20,667 bases of DNA from Sediminibacterium sp. (GCA_023263235.1 JALQXE010000135.1:1-20667); one strand, 5' to 3'; positions 7,302 through 15,413 are shown, counted from the first letter of the stretch. Numbers and translations are program-made. Notes: a model not told the origin generated them from the letters alone.

Positions 7302-8033
7302 TTATGCTCCATTTACCAAAGCGCCATCCTTAAAGATGGGTAAACTTGGCGCTATGTCGGGCGTCACGCAATACAGCATATCCGATTCTAATCCATATGT
7401 AGCTAATCGATGCCAATGAGTTAAGGATTTAATATACTCAGGTAAATTATTTTTATGTTGATTATACAACTGATTGGCCATAAAACTACTATCACAATGA
7501 ATAGTAAAATGCTCTTTAATGGCCTCTATAACAGCTCCTGCAAATAGGGTGTCTTCTATATTGAATCTATTTTTCCAACCAGAACAGCCTAAAATTACTG
7601 GAGCGTTCTGAGCCTTCAAATAGGCTACAACTTGTGTCAAATTTGGAAAAGAACCAGTAATAATTTCTTTGGCCCCTTTTCGAAGCGCCATATGTAATAA
7701 TTTTGTGCCATTAGTGGTAGTAATCACTAAAGTTTTATTTTCAATAAAAGCCCTCGGGTATTCCGAAGGAGAATTTCCATAAGATAAACCAGGAATAATT
7801 TTTCCATCTCGCTCTCCTGCAGTAACGCCACCAGTCGCATTGCCAATTTCAATACAAGCCTCAGGACTATCTACAGGTATAATTTTTGTAGCACCATTGT
7901 ATAATGCTGTTGCCATCGTTGATGTAGCTCTAAATACATCAATAATGACAACAATACTATCTTTCACTTCATATAAATCTAATAACTGTGGTGTTAGTAC
8001 AGTATGTAAGCTGGGTTTATTTTCACTACTCAT
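7302..8033 (-). CDS. comB: 2-phosphosulfolactate phosphatase family protein (ComB-like)
   Basis: 243-residue protein with the hallmarks of the ComB family, Mg-dependent acid phosphatases that dephosphorylate 2-phosphosulfolactate. Visible motifs are IDVFRATST (31-39), GERDG (73-77), GNSPSEY (87-93), TTTNGT (105-110), GCSGW (149-153) and EDTLFAGAVIE (160-170). The length is usual for the family. In methanogens the reaction belongs to coenzyme M synthesis. In Bacteroidetes that cofactor is not expected, so the product may serve sulfolactate or other sulfonate metabolism. No sulfonate genes (comA, comC) lie nearby, so the physiological substrate is inferred from family only. The next gene downstream is the helicase, 74 bp on. 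A strong promoter element ends 4 nt before the ATG, suggesting a leaderless message. Confidence 0.88.
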   Translation of the reverse strand: MSSENKPSLHTVLTPQLLDLYEVKDSIVVIIDVFRATSTMATALYNGATKIIPVDSPEACIEIGNATGGVTAGERDGKIIPGLSYGNSPSEYPRAFIENKTLVITTTNGTKLLHMALRKGAKEIITGSFPNLTQVVAYLKAQNAPVILGCSGWKNRFNIEDTLFAGAVIEAIKEHFTIHCDSSFMANQLYNQHKNNLPEYIKSLTHWHRLATYGLESDMLYCVTPDIAPSLPIFKDGALVNGA

Positions 8034-8037
8034 GCCG

Positions 8038-8065
8038 CAAAGATAATAAACCCCTTACATTTCAA
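8038..8065 (-). promoter_or_regulatory. comB promoter (TTG-N17-TATCTTTG)
   Basis: On the minus strand TTG (8063-8065) is followed after 17 nt by TATCTTTG (8038-8045), matching the Bacteroidetes TTG / TAnnTTTG consensus in both halves. This is the only site in the window where I see both. The -7 element ends 4 nt before the comB ATG, so transcription should begin at or next to the start codon. Confidence 0.6.
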
Positions 8066-8411
8066 CGAGCAATTCCTTTTGCTTTGATAAAAGCAAAATT
8101 TCATTTACTATAATTTCGGTACTCGTCCGCTTTACCCCATTTTTGTCGGTAAATGCTTTATTTACCAAACGCCCTTCTACCGCTACTTCGGTTCCTTTTG
8201 TCAAATATTTTTCAACATAGTTTGCCAGTTTTGACCAAGCTACCAAACTGAACCACTGGGTTTCGTCCATCCAATCTCCTTTTGCATTTTTATACCGGTC
8301 ATTTACAGCCAATCTAATATTGGCTAATTTTTTATTTTCTGCATAAGTTTTCATTTCTGGATTAGCACCTAAACGGCCTACTAATTGCACTTTGTTTTTA
8401 ATTGCTTTCAT
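8055..8411 (-). CDS. ssb: short single-stranded DNA-binding protein without acidic C-terminal tail
   Basis: 118-residue OB-fold protein. It starts NKVQLVGRLGANPEM (residues 6-20), has the ssDNA-contacting aromatic stretch DETQWFSLVAWSKLA (49-63), then YLTKGTEVAVEGRL (69-82) and a final strand STEIIVNEILLL (97-108). These are standard SSB features. It stops right after the OB fold with KELLVEM and lacks the linker and acidic DDDIPF-type tail that recruits partner proteins in the housekeeping SSB. It is therefore likely a secondary paralogue, perhaps for recombination, uptake or repair. The ATG at 8409-8411 is chosen because the protein then begins directly at the OB fold. An in-frame TTG at 8463-8465 would add an unconserved-looking 18-residue leader. 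comB begins 21 bp downstream but has its own promoter. Confidence 0.88.
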   Translation of the reverse strand: MKAIKNKVQLVGRLGANPEMKTYAENKKLANIRLAVNDRYKNAKGDWMDETQWFSLVAWSKLANYVEKYLTKGTEVAVEGRLVNKAFTDKNGVKRTSTEIIVNEILLLSKQKELLVEM

Positions 8412-8482
8412 TTTAAATTTTTTATTGAAATACAAATGTGCAGTTCCTATACATACAAAATGCAAGTATTAATACTATAAAA

Positions 8483-8502
8483 AAAAGGGGCAAGCCCCTT
8501 TT
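8483..8502 (-). terminator. rho-independent terminator of gcvT
   Basis: AAAAGGGGC (8483-8491) and GCCCCTTTT (8494-8502) form a GC-rich hairpin. Read on the minus strand the stem is followed by a run of T (complement of the A-run at 8479-8486), 31 nt after the gcvT stop. It also separates gcvT from ssb. Confidence 0.8.
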
Positions 8503-8533
8503 CAATTAATTATATTCAAATTTTAGTAGATGT

Positions 8534-9628
8534 TTATTTAAACGGAAACTTTACTACTTGGGCTTTTACCAATGTATTTCGAATATCAATAAAAATTTCT
8601 GTACCAACTTTAGCATGTTCTGTAGCAACATAACCTAAACCGATGGCCTTTCCTAAACTTGGGGCTTGTGTACCTGATGTTACAGTTCCAATTTCGTTTC
8701 CTGATGCGTCCTTAATTAGGTAGTGATGTCGAGGAATTCCGCGATCCACAAGTTCAAAGCCCACTAATTTTTTTGTAACCCCATTTTCTTTTTGCCCTTT
8801 TAAAGTAGCTGCATTTGTAAAGTCTTTTGTGAATTTTGTGATCCAACCCAATCCTGCTTCCAGTGGGCTTGTTGTATCATCAATATCATTTCCATATAAG
8901 CAAAATCCCATTTCTAATCTTAAAGTATCTCTCGCACCAAGGCCAATTGGTTTAAGATCATATGCTGCACCCGCCTCAAATAATGCATCCCAAATTTTAT
9001 TGGCATTGTCATTAATGTTTTCAAAATAAATTTCTACCCCACCTGCACCTGTATATCCTGTTGCACTAATTAAAACATTGTCAATATCCAATAACATTCC
9101 TTTTGAAAAACTATAGTAGGGCATATTTAATACGTCCATTTGCGTCATGGTTTGAACAATCTTAGTCGCATTAGGTCCTTGAACTGCTAATAAGGCTGTT
9201 TTTGCACTTATATTATGCATTTCAACACCTTTTGTATTATGCTGTGAAATCCAATTCCAATCTTTTTCAATATTGGAAGCATTTACCACCAACATATAAA
9301 CTTTATTTTTTTCAATACAATACACTAGTAAATCATCAACGATGCCACCCGTTGCATTAGGTAAACAACTATACTGTGCTTTACCATCTTCTAAAACAGA
9401 AGCATCGTTGCTCGTAACGCGTTGAATTAAATCCAATGCATTTTCACCCCTTAAAATAAATTCTCCCATATGACTTACATCAAAAACACCCGCGCTATTT
9501 CGCACTGCTGCATGTTCGTCATTAATACCCGTATAACTAATTGGCATATTGTATCCGGCAAAAGGAGCCATTTTAGCACCTAAAGCAATATGTTTATGGG
9601 TAAAAGGTGTGTTTAAGATTTCGCTCAT
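8534..9628 (-). CDS. gcvT: aminomethyltransferase (glycine cleavage system T protein)
   Basis: Transfers the methylene group of the lipoyl-bound aminomethyl intermediate on H protein to tetrahydrofolate, releasing ammonia. It is a cytoplasmic step of glycine degradation and one-carbon supply. The 364 residues match the family length. Motifs: [13 protein letters not shown] (20-32), FDVSHMGEF (49-57), [10 protein letters not shown] (94-103, with the catalytic-region aspartates), [14 protein letters not shown] near 190-205, then [20 protein letters not shown] and SPLEAGLGW. The C-terminal barrel has the [13 protein letters not shown] segment. gcvH and gcvP are not adjacent, which is common in this phylum. 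The gene has its own promoter element and terminator, so it is probably monocistronic. No glycine riboswitch is present, since the 116-bp upstream gap is mostly another gene's terminator. Confidence 0.96.
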   Translation of the reverse strand: MSEILNTPFTHKHIALGAKMAPFAGYNMPISYTGINDEHAAVRNSAGVFDVSHMGEFILRGENALDLIQRVTSNDASVLEDGKAQYSCLPNATGGIVDDLLVYCIEKNKVYMLVVNASNIEKDWNWISQHNTKGVEMHNISAKTALLAVQGPNATKIVQTMTQMDVLNMPYYSFSKGMLLDIDNVLISATGYTGAGGVEIYFENINDNANKIWDALFEAGAAYDLKPIGLGARDTLRLEMGFCLYGNDIDDTTSPLEAGLGWITKFTKDFTNAATLKGQKENGVTKKLVGFELVDRGIPRHHYLIKDASGNEIGTVTSGTQAPSLGKAIGLGYVATEHAKVGTEIFIDIRNTLVKAQVVKFPFK

Positions 9629-9644
9629 GAAATGTATATTTTCA

Positions 9645-9652
9645 CAAAGATA
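9645..9652 (-). promoter_or_regulatory. TATCTTTG -7 element of gcvT
   Basis: Identical to the comB and serS elements, 16 nt before the gcvT ATG. No -33 TTG at 17-23 nt spacing. Confidence 0.5.
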
Positions 9653-9673
9653 ATCAAAAAGGGTGCTAAATAA

Positions 9674-9702
9674 AACACCCCTTCTATGAGAGAAAGGGTG
9701 TT
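9674..9702 (-). terminator. terminator downstream of the PspC gene
   Basis: AACACCC (9674-9680) pairs with GGGTGTT (9696-9702); beyond one mismatch the stem continues TTCT/AGAA around the loop ATGAG. On the minus strand it is followed by TTTTATTTA. It lies 42 nt after the PspC stop and just upstream of the gcvT promoter. Confidence 0.65.
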
Positions 9703-9744
9703 ATTCCAATAATCAAAATCAAAATAATCGTAACCATTAATTTT

Positions 9745-11913
9745 TTAATAAGAAAACCTATCTAAAACCCAGCTGAAATCCAGCATTTCTGAAGTTTTTT
9801 GAACCAATATTTCTTTAGCACTTTGCGTATTTAATCCAACTTTAGATTTTTCTTTGCTTTTTTCCTGTTCCATTTTCAAACGCTCCTCTTTTAAATCTTT
9901 CAATGGGTTTTCTGCTTCATTTTGAATACTATTTTCTTGATTCAATTGAACTTCTTTAGAAGGCTTAAGTAATTCTAATCCATTAGTAGTCATCTTATAT
10001 TCTGCTCCTTTTTCAAAAGGATATGAAGCGCCATCCCAAGGTTCATTCCATTCATCATACCATCCAGCATCCACTCCTCTAATTGAATTTGAATGTATAC
10101 CATTCTTATTCACTCTTACGTTAACTTGCTGCCAATTATGATTACTAATTTTTATGCGTTTACCCACGGGCACCGCAATAGTCATAATTACATGTTGATT
10201 TCTGAATTTATGACCCTTGGTTATAGCAATGCCTCTGTCTAAATACAAAGCGCTATCCAATTGGGTAATGCTAAAATTTATATTATTCGCATTTTCATTC
10301 GCCTCCTTAACCGTTTTTCCGTTGCTCAACTTTACAATATGTACTTGAAAACTATCGGTCTTTGATTGTATAATTCTAACACGTAAGTTTCTTATAAAAA
10401 AACTGTCTTCATTTGTGTATTTATTAAAAGGCGAAAATTCAAATGAATCATCTTCATAATATTTTAAATAGGGTGCAGTTGTCACTTCTAAAAAATCTAC
10501 TTTAGGGCTGGCTAAAGTTAAATTTTGCTCATAGGGAACATTGTGTTTTGAAAAACTGTTGCCTAAGCTACTTAAAAAGTAAAATAAACATACCCAACCA
10601 AAAGACCACAATGAAATAAAGCTTATCCTTATCCATTTATTAGATTTTTTATACCCTGCGATTCTTCTAATTAATGAAGTGGCAATTGCAATAACAGGAA
10701 CCCACAAAAAGAACAATATCACTCCATATAATGCATAAGATTGAATGCCGTCTTCAATGATAAATCCCTTTAATGGCAATGCACTAGTTCCAAAAACACC
10801 AACTCCAAATAAAGCAGCAACCAAACTAATCCCCATGATTGCCAGGATAAAATAAACAAATACTTTCACTACCATACGAATTACCTTACCAATAAAATAT
10901 AAAATTCCTTTTGGCATTTTCTTTAAGTTGGATGCTTGTTTTAAAGATCCAGCTTCCTCTTTATCTTTTTGTACTGAACTATTTGATTTATCCCTTTTGT
11001 AAAATTCGCTACCCCATGTTTGAGCACGCTTGCTAAAGCCCTCCATATCATTTTGAATGGTATTTTTAATACTATTCAAATCTACTTTTTCTCCAACCAT
11101 TTCAAGTTTATCGGCACTGGTTTTAGCTTCTGGCAATACCAACCATAAAACAATATATACAAATACTGCGCCCGGGCTAAATGTGATATCTAAAAAATTA
11201 GGGAAATCGGGGCTATCCCAAAATTGGAATAAATGAATGTGTCTAAAATTGAAAATAAATCGAATAAATGGGATCAAAAATAAAAGTCTTACGATGCCTA
11301 CCCTAATTCCAAAATATTTAGAGAGCCCTGCACACACACCACCAATAATTTTATGATCAATATCGCGAAATAATCTTTTTCTTACGCCCCCTACTTCTTT
11401 ATCTGATGAACTTGGAACTGCAATCCACAAAATAAGATAAGCAAGTATATTTAAGCCTACTAAAAAAATCCATAATACGCGAACCAACAATGGTTCCAAT
11501 CCAAAGTAATTGGCAATACCACTACACACACCTCCTAAAATTTTATTTTGCTCGTCGCGATACAATCTTTTTTGAGTAGTACTTTCAAATGTATTTGAAA
11601 ACGAAGTATTATTATTTGCATTATTGTTTGCAGATTGCTCAAACCCGTCCTGTGCTTCAAAATCGGCAGGTCGTCCAATACTCTCTATAATTAAATGAAT
11701 AGAAGTTTCATTAATGCAAACTTCTCCTTTTTTCAATCGGTCGTCACATAATTCTGCGACACGACATTCAATATCATTTATAATTTCGTCACACCCTTCC
11801 TCATTAGCAAAATAAACACGAAGTGATGCTATATATTGTTTTAAAATTTCATACGCCTGTTCTTCTATTGGAAGGATACGGCCTTGAAAATTAATATTGA
11901 TTACTTTATTCAT
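9745..11913 (-). CDS. double PspC-domain membrane protein with N-terminal cytoplasmic domain and C-terminal soluble domain
   Basis: 722-residue integral membrane protein. Residues 1-90 form a soluble N-terminal domain. After an Asn-rich linker come two PspC domains, each opening KRL(Y/F)RD: first at 115-168 (ILGGVCSGIANYFG, then a helix ending ILWIAVP), second at 179-262 (IIGGVCAGLSKYFG, ending VLWLVLP) with an inserted loop in the middle. A charged linker (265-335) and three further hydrophobic segments (about 348-372, 391-413, 428-450) follow. The final 270 residues are a predicted soluble domain with beta-strand character. PspC proteins sense or relay envelope stress in other bacteria. The gene starts 25 bp after padR ends, so the pair is an operon under PadR. 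The function of the C-terminal part is unknown to me. Confidence 0.88.
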   Translation of the reverse strand: MNKVININFQGRILPIEEQAYEILKQYIASLRVYFANEEGCDEIINDIECRVAELCDDRLKKGEVCINETSIHLIIESIGRPADFEAQDGFEQSANNNANNNTSFSNTFESTTQKRLYRDEQNKILGGVCSGIANYFGLEPLLVRVLWIFLVGLNILAYLILWIAVPSSSDKEVGGVRKRLFRDIDHKIIGGVCAGLSKYFGIRVGIVRLLFLIPFIRFIFNFRHIHLFQFWDSPDFPNFLDITFSPGAVFVYIVLWLVLPEAKTSADKLEMVGEKVDLNSIKNTIQNDMEGFSKRAQTWGSEFYKRDKSNSSVQKDKEEAGSLKQASNLKKMPKGILYFIGKVIRMVVKVFVYFILAIMGISLVAALFGVGVFGTSALPLKGFIIEDGIQSYALYGVILFFLWVPVIAIATSLIRRIAGYKKSNKWIRISFISLWSFGWVCLFYFLSSLGNSFSKHNVPYEQNLTLASPKVDFLEVTTAPYLKYYEDDSFEFSPFNKYTNEDSFFIRNLRVRIIQSKTDSFQVHIVKLSNGKTVKEANENANNINFSITQLDSALYLDRGIAITKGHKFRNQHVIMTIAVPVGKRIKISNHNWQQVNVRVNKNGIHSNSIRGVDAGWYDEWNEPWDGASYPFEKGAEYKMTTNGLELLKPSKEVQLNQENSIQNEAENPLKDLKEERLKMEQEKSKEKSKVGLNTQSAKEILVQKTSEMLDFSWVLDRFSY

Positions 11914-11938
11914 AAAATAAATTTAATGGGTATTCGAA

Positions 11939-12304
11939 TTATGAAGCATGATTTGCTTCGTTTGAAGAATTTGGATTTACAGATTGAGTAAGTTGATTTA
12001 CGGCGCCTGTCATGTCGTTCCATGTTTTTAATAAAACTTCATAAGCCTTGCTACCCTCCTCTGTTAAAACAAAGTATTTCCTGGGAGGACCACTCACACT
12101 TTCCACCCAGCGGTAATTTAATAAGCCCGCATTTTTTAATCTCGTTAATAAAGGATACAAAGTGCCTTCTAAAATGTGCAAATTGGCCGCTTTCATTTGT
12201 TCGACGATATCACTTGGATATACCTCGCCTTTTTTAATAATGGACAATATGCAAAACTCCAACACGCCCTTGCGCATCTGACTTTGTGTGTTTTGGATAT
12301 CCAT
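11939..12304 (-). CDS. PadR-family transcriptional regulator
   Basis: 121-residue winged-helix repressor. The N-terminal wHTH is clear: MRKGVLEFCILSIIKKGEVY (10-29), a recognition-helix region with the PadR hallmark LEGTLYPLLTRLKNAGLL (45-62), then a wing GPPRKYFVLTEEG. The short C-terminal helix used for dimerisation follows. It is the first gene of a two-gene operon with the PspC membrane protein, a common pairing in which PadR represses its own operon. A perfect inverted repeat and a -7 promoter element lie immediately upstream, consistent with autorepression. The ligand or signal is unknown. Confidence 0.92.
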   Translation of the reverse strand: MDIQNTQSQMRKGVLEFCILSIIKKGEVYPSDIVEQMKAANLHILEGTLYPLLTRLKNAGLLNYRWVESVSGPPRKYFVLTEEGSKAYEVLLKTWNDMTGAVNQLTQSVNPNSSNEANHAS

Positions 12305-12321
12305 AGTTTTACTTTAGAAGA

Positions 12322-12329
12322 CAAAACTA
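12322..12329 (-). promoter_or_regulatory. TAGTTTTG -7 element of padR
   Basis: Fits TAnnTTTG on the minus strand, 17 nt before the padR ATG. The polymerase -33 region would fall inside the adjacent inverted repeat, so a repressor bound there would block initiation. Confidence 0.5.
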
Positions 12330-12370
12330 TGCATAATTTTAGTACTATGCATCACATAGTACTAAAATTA
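12326..12370. promoter_or_regulatory. probable PadR operator: perfect 16-bp inverted repeat plus direct repeat
   Basis: TAATTTTAGTACTATG (12334-12349) and CATAGTACTAAAATTA (12355-12370) are perfect reverse complements separated by 5 nt. The half-site ACTATGCAT occurs twice in direct orientation (12326-12334 and 12344-12352) with an 18-bp period. Together they give three ACTATG half-sites next to the padR promoter. Its position and symmetry fit a dimeric winged-helix repressor. As RNA it could also fold, but the AT content and location favour a DNA site. Confidence 0.65.
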
Positions 12371-12380
12371 TTTAATAAAA

Positions 12381-12413
12381 TTTATATATTATTGATTTTC
12401 AATGATATATAAA
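12381..12413 (-). terminator. AT-rich hairpin, likely terminator of the M16/YvlD-like operon
   Basis: TTTATATAT (12381-12389) pairs with ATATATAAA (12405-12413), and ATTGA (12391-12395) with TCAAT (12399-12403) around a 3-nt loop; one T-G pair interrupts. On the minus strand TTTTATT follows. It is 18 nt past the stop of the YvlD-like gene. Confidence 0.45.
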
Positions 12414-12431
12414 AATGTAAAATTCTATTAA

Positions 12432-12788
12432 TTATTTCTTGGGAGCGGGTTTGCCAATAATTGACTCTATAATGGCAGTAAAAAAGCTAACTAACAATCC
12501 AAAAATAAAGGCTGTAAACCAGCCTTGCACCTGGAAACCTGGAACAATTTCAGCAACCGTGTAAATGATAAATACATTTATTACAATTAAAAATAGTCCC
12601 ATAGTTAATAGTGTAAAAGGAATCGTTAGTAAAATCAAAATGGGTTTGATAAAACTATTCAGTAAACCCAACACCGTGGCCACTAATAATGCAGTAATAG
12701 AATTATTAACAGTGACCCCTTTTAAAAAGTAGGCTACCAATAAAACTGCCAATGCTGTTGCAATTGTTTTAGTAAAAAATCTACCCAT
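12432..12788 (-). CDS. YvlD-like four-helix membrane protein (phage holin 4 superfamily)
   Basis: 118-residue, very hydrophobic protein with four predicted transmembrane helices (about 6-23, 31-48, 50-77, 90-111) and a short basic C-terminus GKPAPKK. The LGLLNSFIKPILILLTIPFT segment (40-59) is characteristic of the YvlD/DUF360 family, labelled phage holin 4 in databases although most members are chromosomal and not lytic. It is the last gene behind the two M16 genes (46 bp gap). In Bacillus a YvlD homologue neighbours a PspC protein (YvlC), and here a PspC operon follows directly. That fits a shared envelope-stress role, which is inference from context. Confidence 0.8.
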   Translation of the reverse strand: MGRFFTKTIATALAVLLVAYFLKGVTVNNSITALLVATVLGLLNSFIKPILILLTIPFTLLTMGLFLIVINVFIIYTVAEIVPGFQVQGWFTAFIFGLLVSFFTAIIESIIGKPAPKK

Positions 12789-12834
12789 GTAATTTATTTT
12801 AAAAAGTATCTACTTATTGATCCTCAAAATATAA

Positions 12835-14118
12835 CTAGTAAACTACTAACTCGTAAAAATCTTCTTCCTTCAAATATTTATTGGCTAAATCCTTTATTTC
12901 TTCGGGCTGAATGGCGCGTACGGTTTTAATGGTATTATAAAAATACTCCTCAGTCAATCCATTTAAAATATAAGACTTCCATCGACCAATTATTTGGAAT
13001 GGACCATCAACATCTCCTAACAATGAACCCAACATATAGTTTTTAACTAAATTCAGTTCTTCAATATCTACCAGTTCATTTCTTAAAATGCCCATTTCTT
13101 TATACACTTCACTAATGGTAGCAGGGCAAACATCCTTACCTGCATCTGTGCTCACTAACCAAGCACTTTGTTGAATATGATTTTGCAAATAACTATGTAT
13201 ACCATAAGTATACCCCTTGTCCTCTCTTATATTACTCATTAATCGAGATCCAAAAAATCCACCAAAAATATTATTTAAAACCTGTGCAGCAGCAAAATCA
13301 GGATGATGTCGATTCGGAAAATGTCTTGCTATACGAATCGCACCCTGTACTGAATTAGGATCGTTCACTACACTGTATTTCTTTTCCGTTGCCGCAACAA
13401 TTTCGTGCAATGGTAAATCAATATGTTTTTTGTTTAATGGAAGTGTGCCAATATGGTTGTTTAAAACAGATTCAATGTTAGCAGGAAACCTTCCAGCCAT
13501 AAATACAATACACTTACCTTCTTTATAGTACTTATTATAGTAGCCAACTAAATCGTCTCGGGTTAATTGGTTATAACTTTCTTCCGTAGAATATTTACCG
13601 TAAGGATGATGAATTCCAAATAAATATTCATCAATAAAACGGTTTGCAATAAAATCACCTTTTTTTAAATTCAAAGTGAGTTGCTGAATTTGATTCTTTG
13701 CATAAATGTCCAATTCGTTTTCAGGAAAAACTGCATCAGCTACCAATTCACTCACTACAGGTATCACTTCTCCAAAGTGCTTGGTTAATGTGTGTAAGCT
13801 AATCGTAGCTGTTTCATTGTAACAGGATCTATTTAAATAAGCACCATAAAATTCAAAAGCCTCATTAATCTCAAACGCCGATTTTGAACTAGTACCATTC
13901 TTCAATAAATAGTTTGTAGCAGGTGCTACCCAATTCTTATTTTCATAACTATTGCCTGCAAAAAATACCAACTCCATTAACATCACTTCCTGTGCACCGC
14001 CTTCAAAAGCATATACTTCCACCCCATTGTCCAAAATAAATTTTTGGTAAGGTTTTAGTTGAATATCAAATTCAACAGCGTCTTTAATCTTAGGTGCAAT
14101 GGTTCTATCTAATGCCAT
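12835..14118 (-). CDS. M16-family peptidase subunit, catalytically inactive type
   Basis: 427-residue M16 (pitrilysin/insulinase-type) fold protein. The zinc-binding HxxEH motif expected near residues 66-76 is absent: the aligned stretch reads APATNYLLKNGT. It keeps the C-domain substrate-binding signature GGFFGSRLMSNIREDKGYTYG (about 281-303), whose Arg and Tyr bind substrate in M16B heterodimers. It follows the active-type subunit with a 50-bp gap, so the two probably assemble as an alpha/beta pair as in mitochondrial processing peptidase and bacterial M16B pairs. No signal peptide is evident, so it may be cytoplasmic. Substrate unknown. Confidence 0.92.
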   Translation of the reverse strand: MALDRTIAPKIKDAVEFDIQLKPYQKFILDNGVEVYAFEGGAQEVMLMELVFFAGNSYENKNWVAPATNYLLKNGTSSKSAFEINEAFEFYGAYLNRSCYNETATISLHTLTKHFGEVIPVVSELVADAVFPENELDIYAKNQIQQLTLNLKKGDFIANRFIDEYLFGIHHPYGKYSTEESYNQLTRDDLVGYYNKYYKEGKCIVFMAGRFPANIESVLNNHIGTLPLNKKHIDLPLHEIVAATEKKYSVVNDPNSVQGAIRIARHFPNRHHPDFAAAQVLNNIFGGFFGSRLMSNIREDKGYTYGIHSYLQNHIQQSAWLVSTDAGKDVCPATISEVYKEMGILRNELVDIEELNLVKNYMLGSLLGDVDGPFQIIGRWKSYILNGLTEEYFYNTIKTVRAIQPEEIKDLANKYLKEEDFYELVVY

Positions 14119-14168
14119 AATATATTGTTAAACGTAAAAAGAGAATGAGACTAATGCGCTTCTGCTTA

Positions 14169-15413
14169 TTACGCGGTGGAGTTACTATAATAATACAATG
14201 TGTTTCTATTGCCTTCTGAAAAAATATTTTTTGCAGTGGCTTGTATAAGTTCCGGGGTCACTGACTGATATTTTGCCAACTCTTCATTCATTAACGCAGC
14301 ATCCCCTAATAATTCATAAAACGCTAAACTCTGTGCGCGATTCATAATGCTCATATCTTCAAAACAAATCATACTCTCCGTTTTGTTAATTACTTTTTGT
14401 ACTTCTTTTACATCTAGTAATTCAGCCTTCATTTTTTCTACTTCCTCCAACACTGCTTTTTCAGCAACTGACATCGTAATGCCTTTTACCAATTTTCCTG
14501 TAATGACAAATAATCCTGGATCTATGGTGCCAAAATGAAAACAGGAAATAGAAGAAAATAGTTGTTTCACTTTTATAAGCTGCTCATATAAGCGCGAAGA
14601 AGCCCCTCCACCCAATACCTCCGTTAATAAATCGGTTGCGTGATACCCGCCATCAAATCTACCTCCCATATGCCATGTCATCATCAACATGTCCATGGGC
14701 ACATCGGCACGCACATCCAAACTTCTATTTTTTTCTTGCTTCGGCTCCTGGGGTAAATTTCTCATGTATGGTTTGCCTGCTGGAATGGGACCAAACCATT
14801 TTTCAGCCAACACTTTAATGTCTTCTGTTTTTACATTCCCTGTTACTACAAGTATGGCATTGTTAGGACGATAAAATTGAAAGAAGAAATCTTTTACATC
14901 TTCCATAGTAGCTTGTTCTACATGTTCCAAGGAAGCACCAATGGTCATCCAACGATATGGATGTTGCGTGTAAGCGAGTGTTCGCATTTTATGCCAAGCA
15001 TCTCCATAAGGTTTATTAATATAATGCTCCTTAAATTCTTCACAAACTACTTTTCGTTGAACCTCTAAACTCTTTGGGCTAAAAGCAAGAGACAACATTC
15101 TGTCACTCTCCAACCAAAAAGCAGTTTCTATATTTTCAGCAGGTAATTGACAATAATAGTTGGTTAAATCATTGGTTGTATATGCATTGTTTTCTCCTCC
15201 TGCTCTTTGCAAGGGTTCATCATATTCGGGTATATTAATACTGCCGCCAAACATTAAATGTTCAAACAAATGCGCAAACCCTGTTTTCTCTGGGTTTTCA
15301 TCCTTTGCTCCAATATTGTATAAAATATTTACCACTGCCATGGGAGTAGTAGTATCCTGGTGCACCAATACTTTTAATCCATTGGCTAATTCAAAACGGT
15401 CAAATTGTATCAT
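14169..15413 (-). CDS. M16-family zinc peptidase, catalytically active subunit
   Basis: 414-residue zinc metalloprotease of family M16. The inverted zinc motif HLFEH is intact (H48, E51, H52) within GFAHLFEHLMFGGS. The downstream acidic cluster VVCEEFKEH (122-130) supplies the third zinc ligand. The C-terminal half has the family fold (LGGGASSRLYEQLIKVKQLF) but lacks the Arg/Tyr substrate pair found in the downstream partner, which is the expected division of labour. It is the first gene of the operon M16 active - M16 inactive - YvlD-like. No signal peptide is apparent. A perfect 8-bp inverted repeat GAGTAAAA/TTTTACTC (15420-15442) lies just before the start. Confidence 0.95.
   Translation of the reverse strand: MIQFDRFELANGLKVLVHQDTTTPMAVVNILYNIGAKDENPEKTGFAHLFEHLMFGGSINIPEYDEPLQRAGGENNAYTTNDLTNYYCQLPAENIETAFWLESDRMLSLAFSPKSLEVQRKVVCEEFKEHYINKPYGDAWHKMRTLAYTQHPYRWMTIGASLEHVEQATMEDVKDFFFQFYRPNNAILVVTGNVKTEDIKVLAEKWFGPIPAGKPYMRNLPQEPKQEKNRSLDVRADVPMDMLMMTWHMGGRFDGGYHATDLLTEVLGGGASSRLYEQLIKVKQLFSSISCFHFGTIDPGLFVITGKLVKGITMSVAEKAVLEEVEKMKAELLDVKEVQKVINKTESMICFEDMSIMNRAQSLAFYELLGDAALMNEELAKYQSVTPELIQATAKNIFSEGNRNTLYYYSNSTA

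Noticed and set aside
8412..8465. Longer SSB starting at TTG 8463-8465
   Set aside because: The extra 18 residues are unlike the SSB family, and the ATG at 8411 begins the OB fold directly.
9629..9744. Glycine riboswitch upstream of gcvT
   Set aside because: The hairpin there is the terminator of the preceding gene, the space is too short and the conserved glycine aptamer cores are absent.
12432..12788. Phage remnant because of a holin-type protein
   Set aside because: No other phage genes nearby; the family is mostly chromosomal and the context is an envelope operon.
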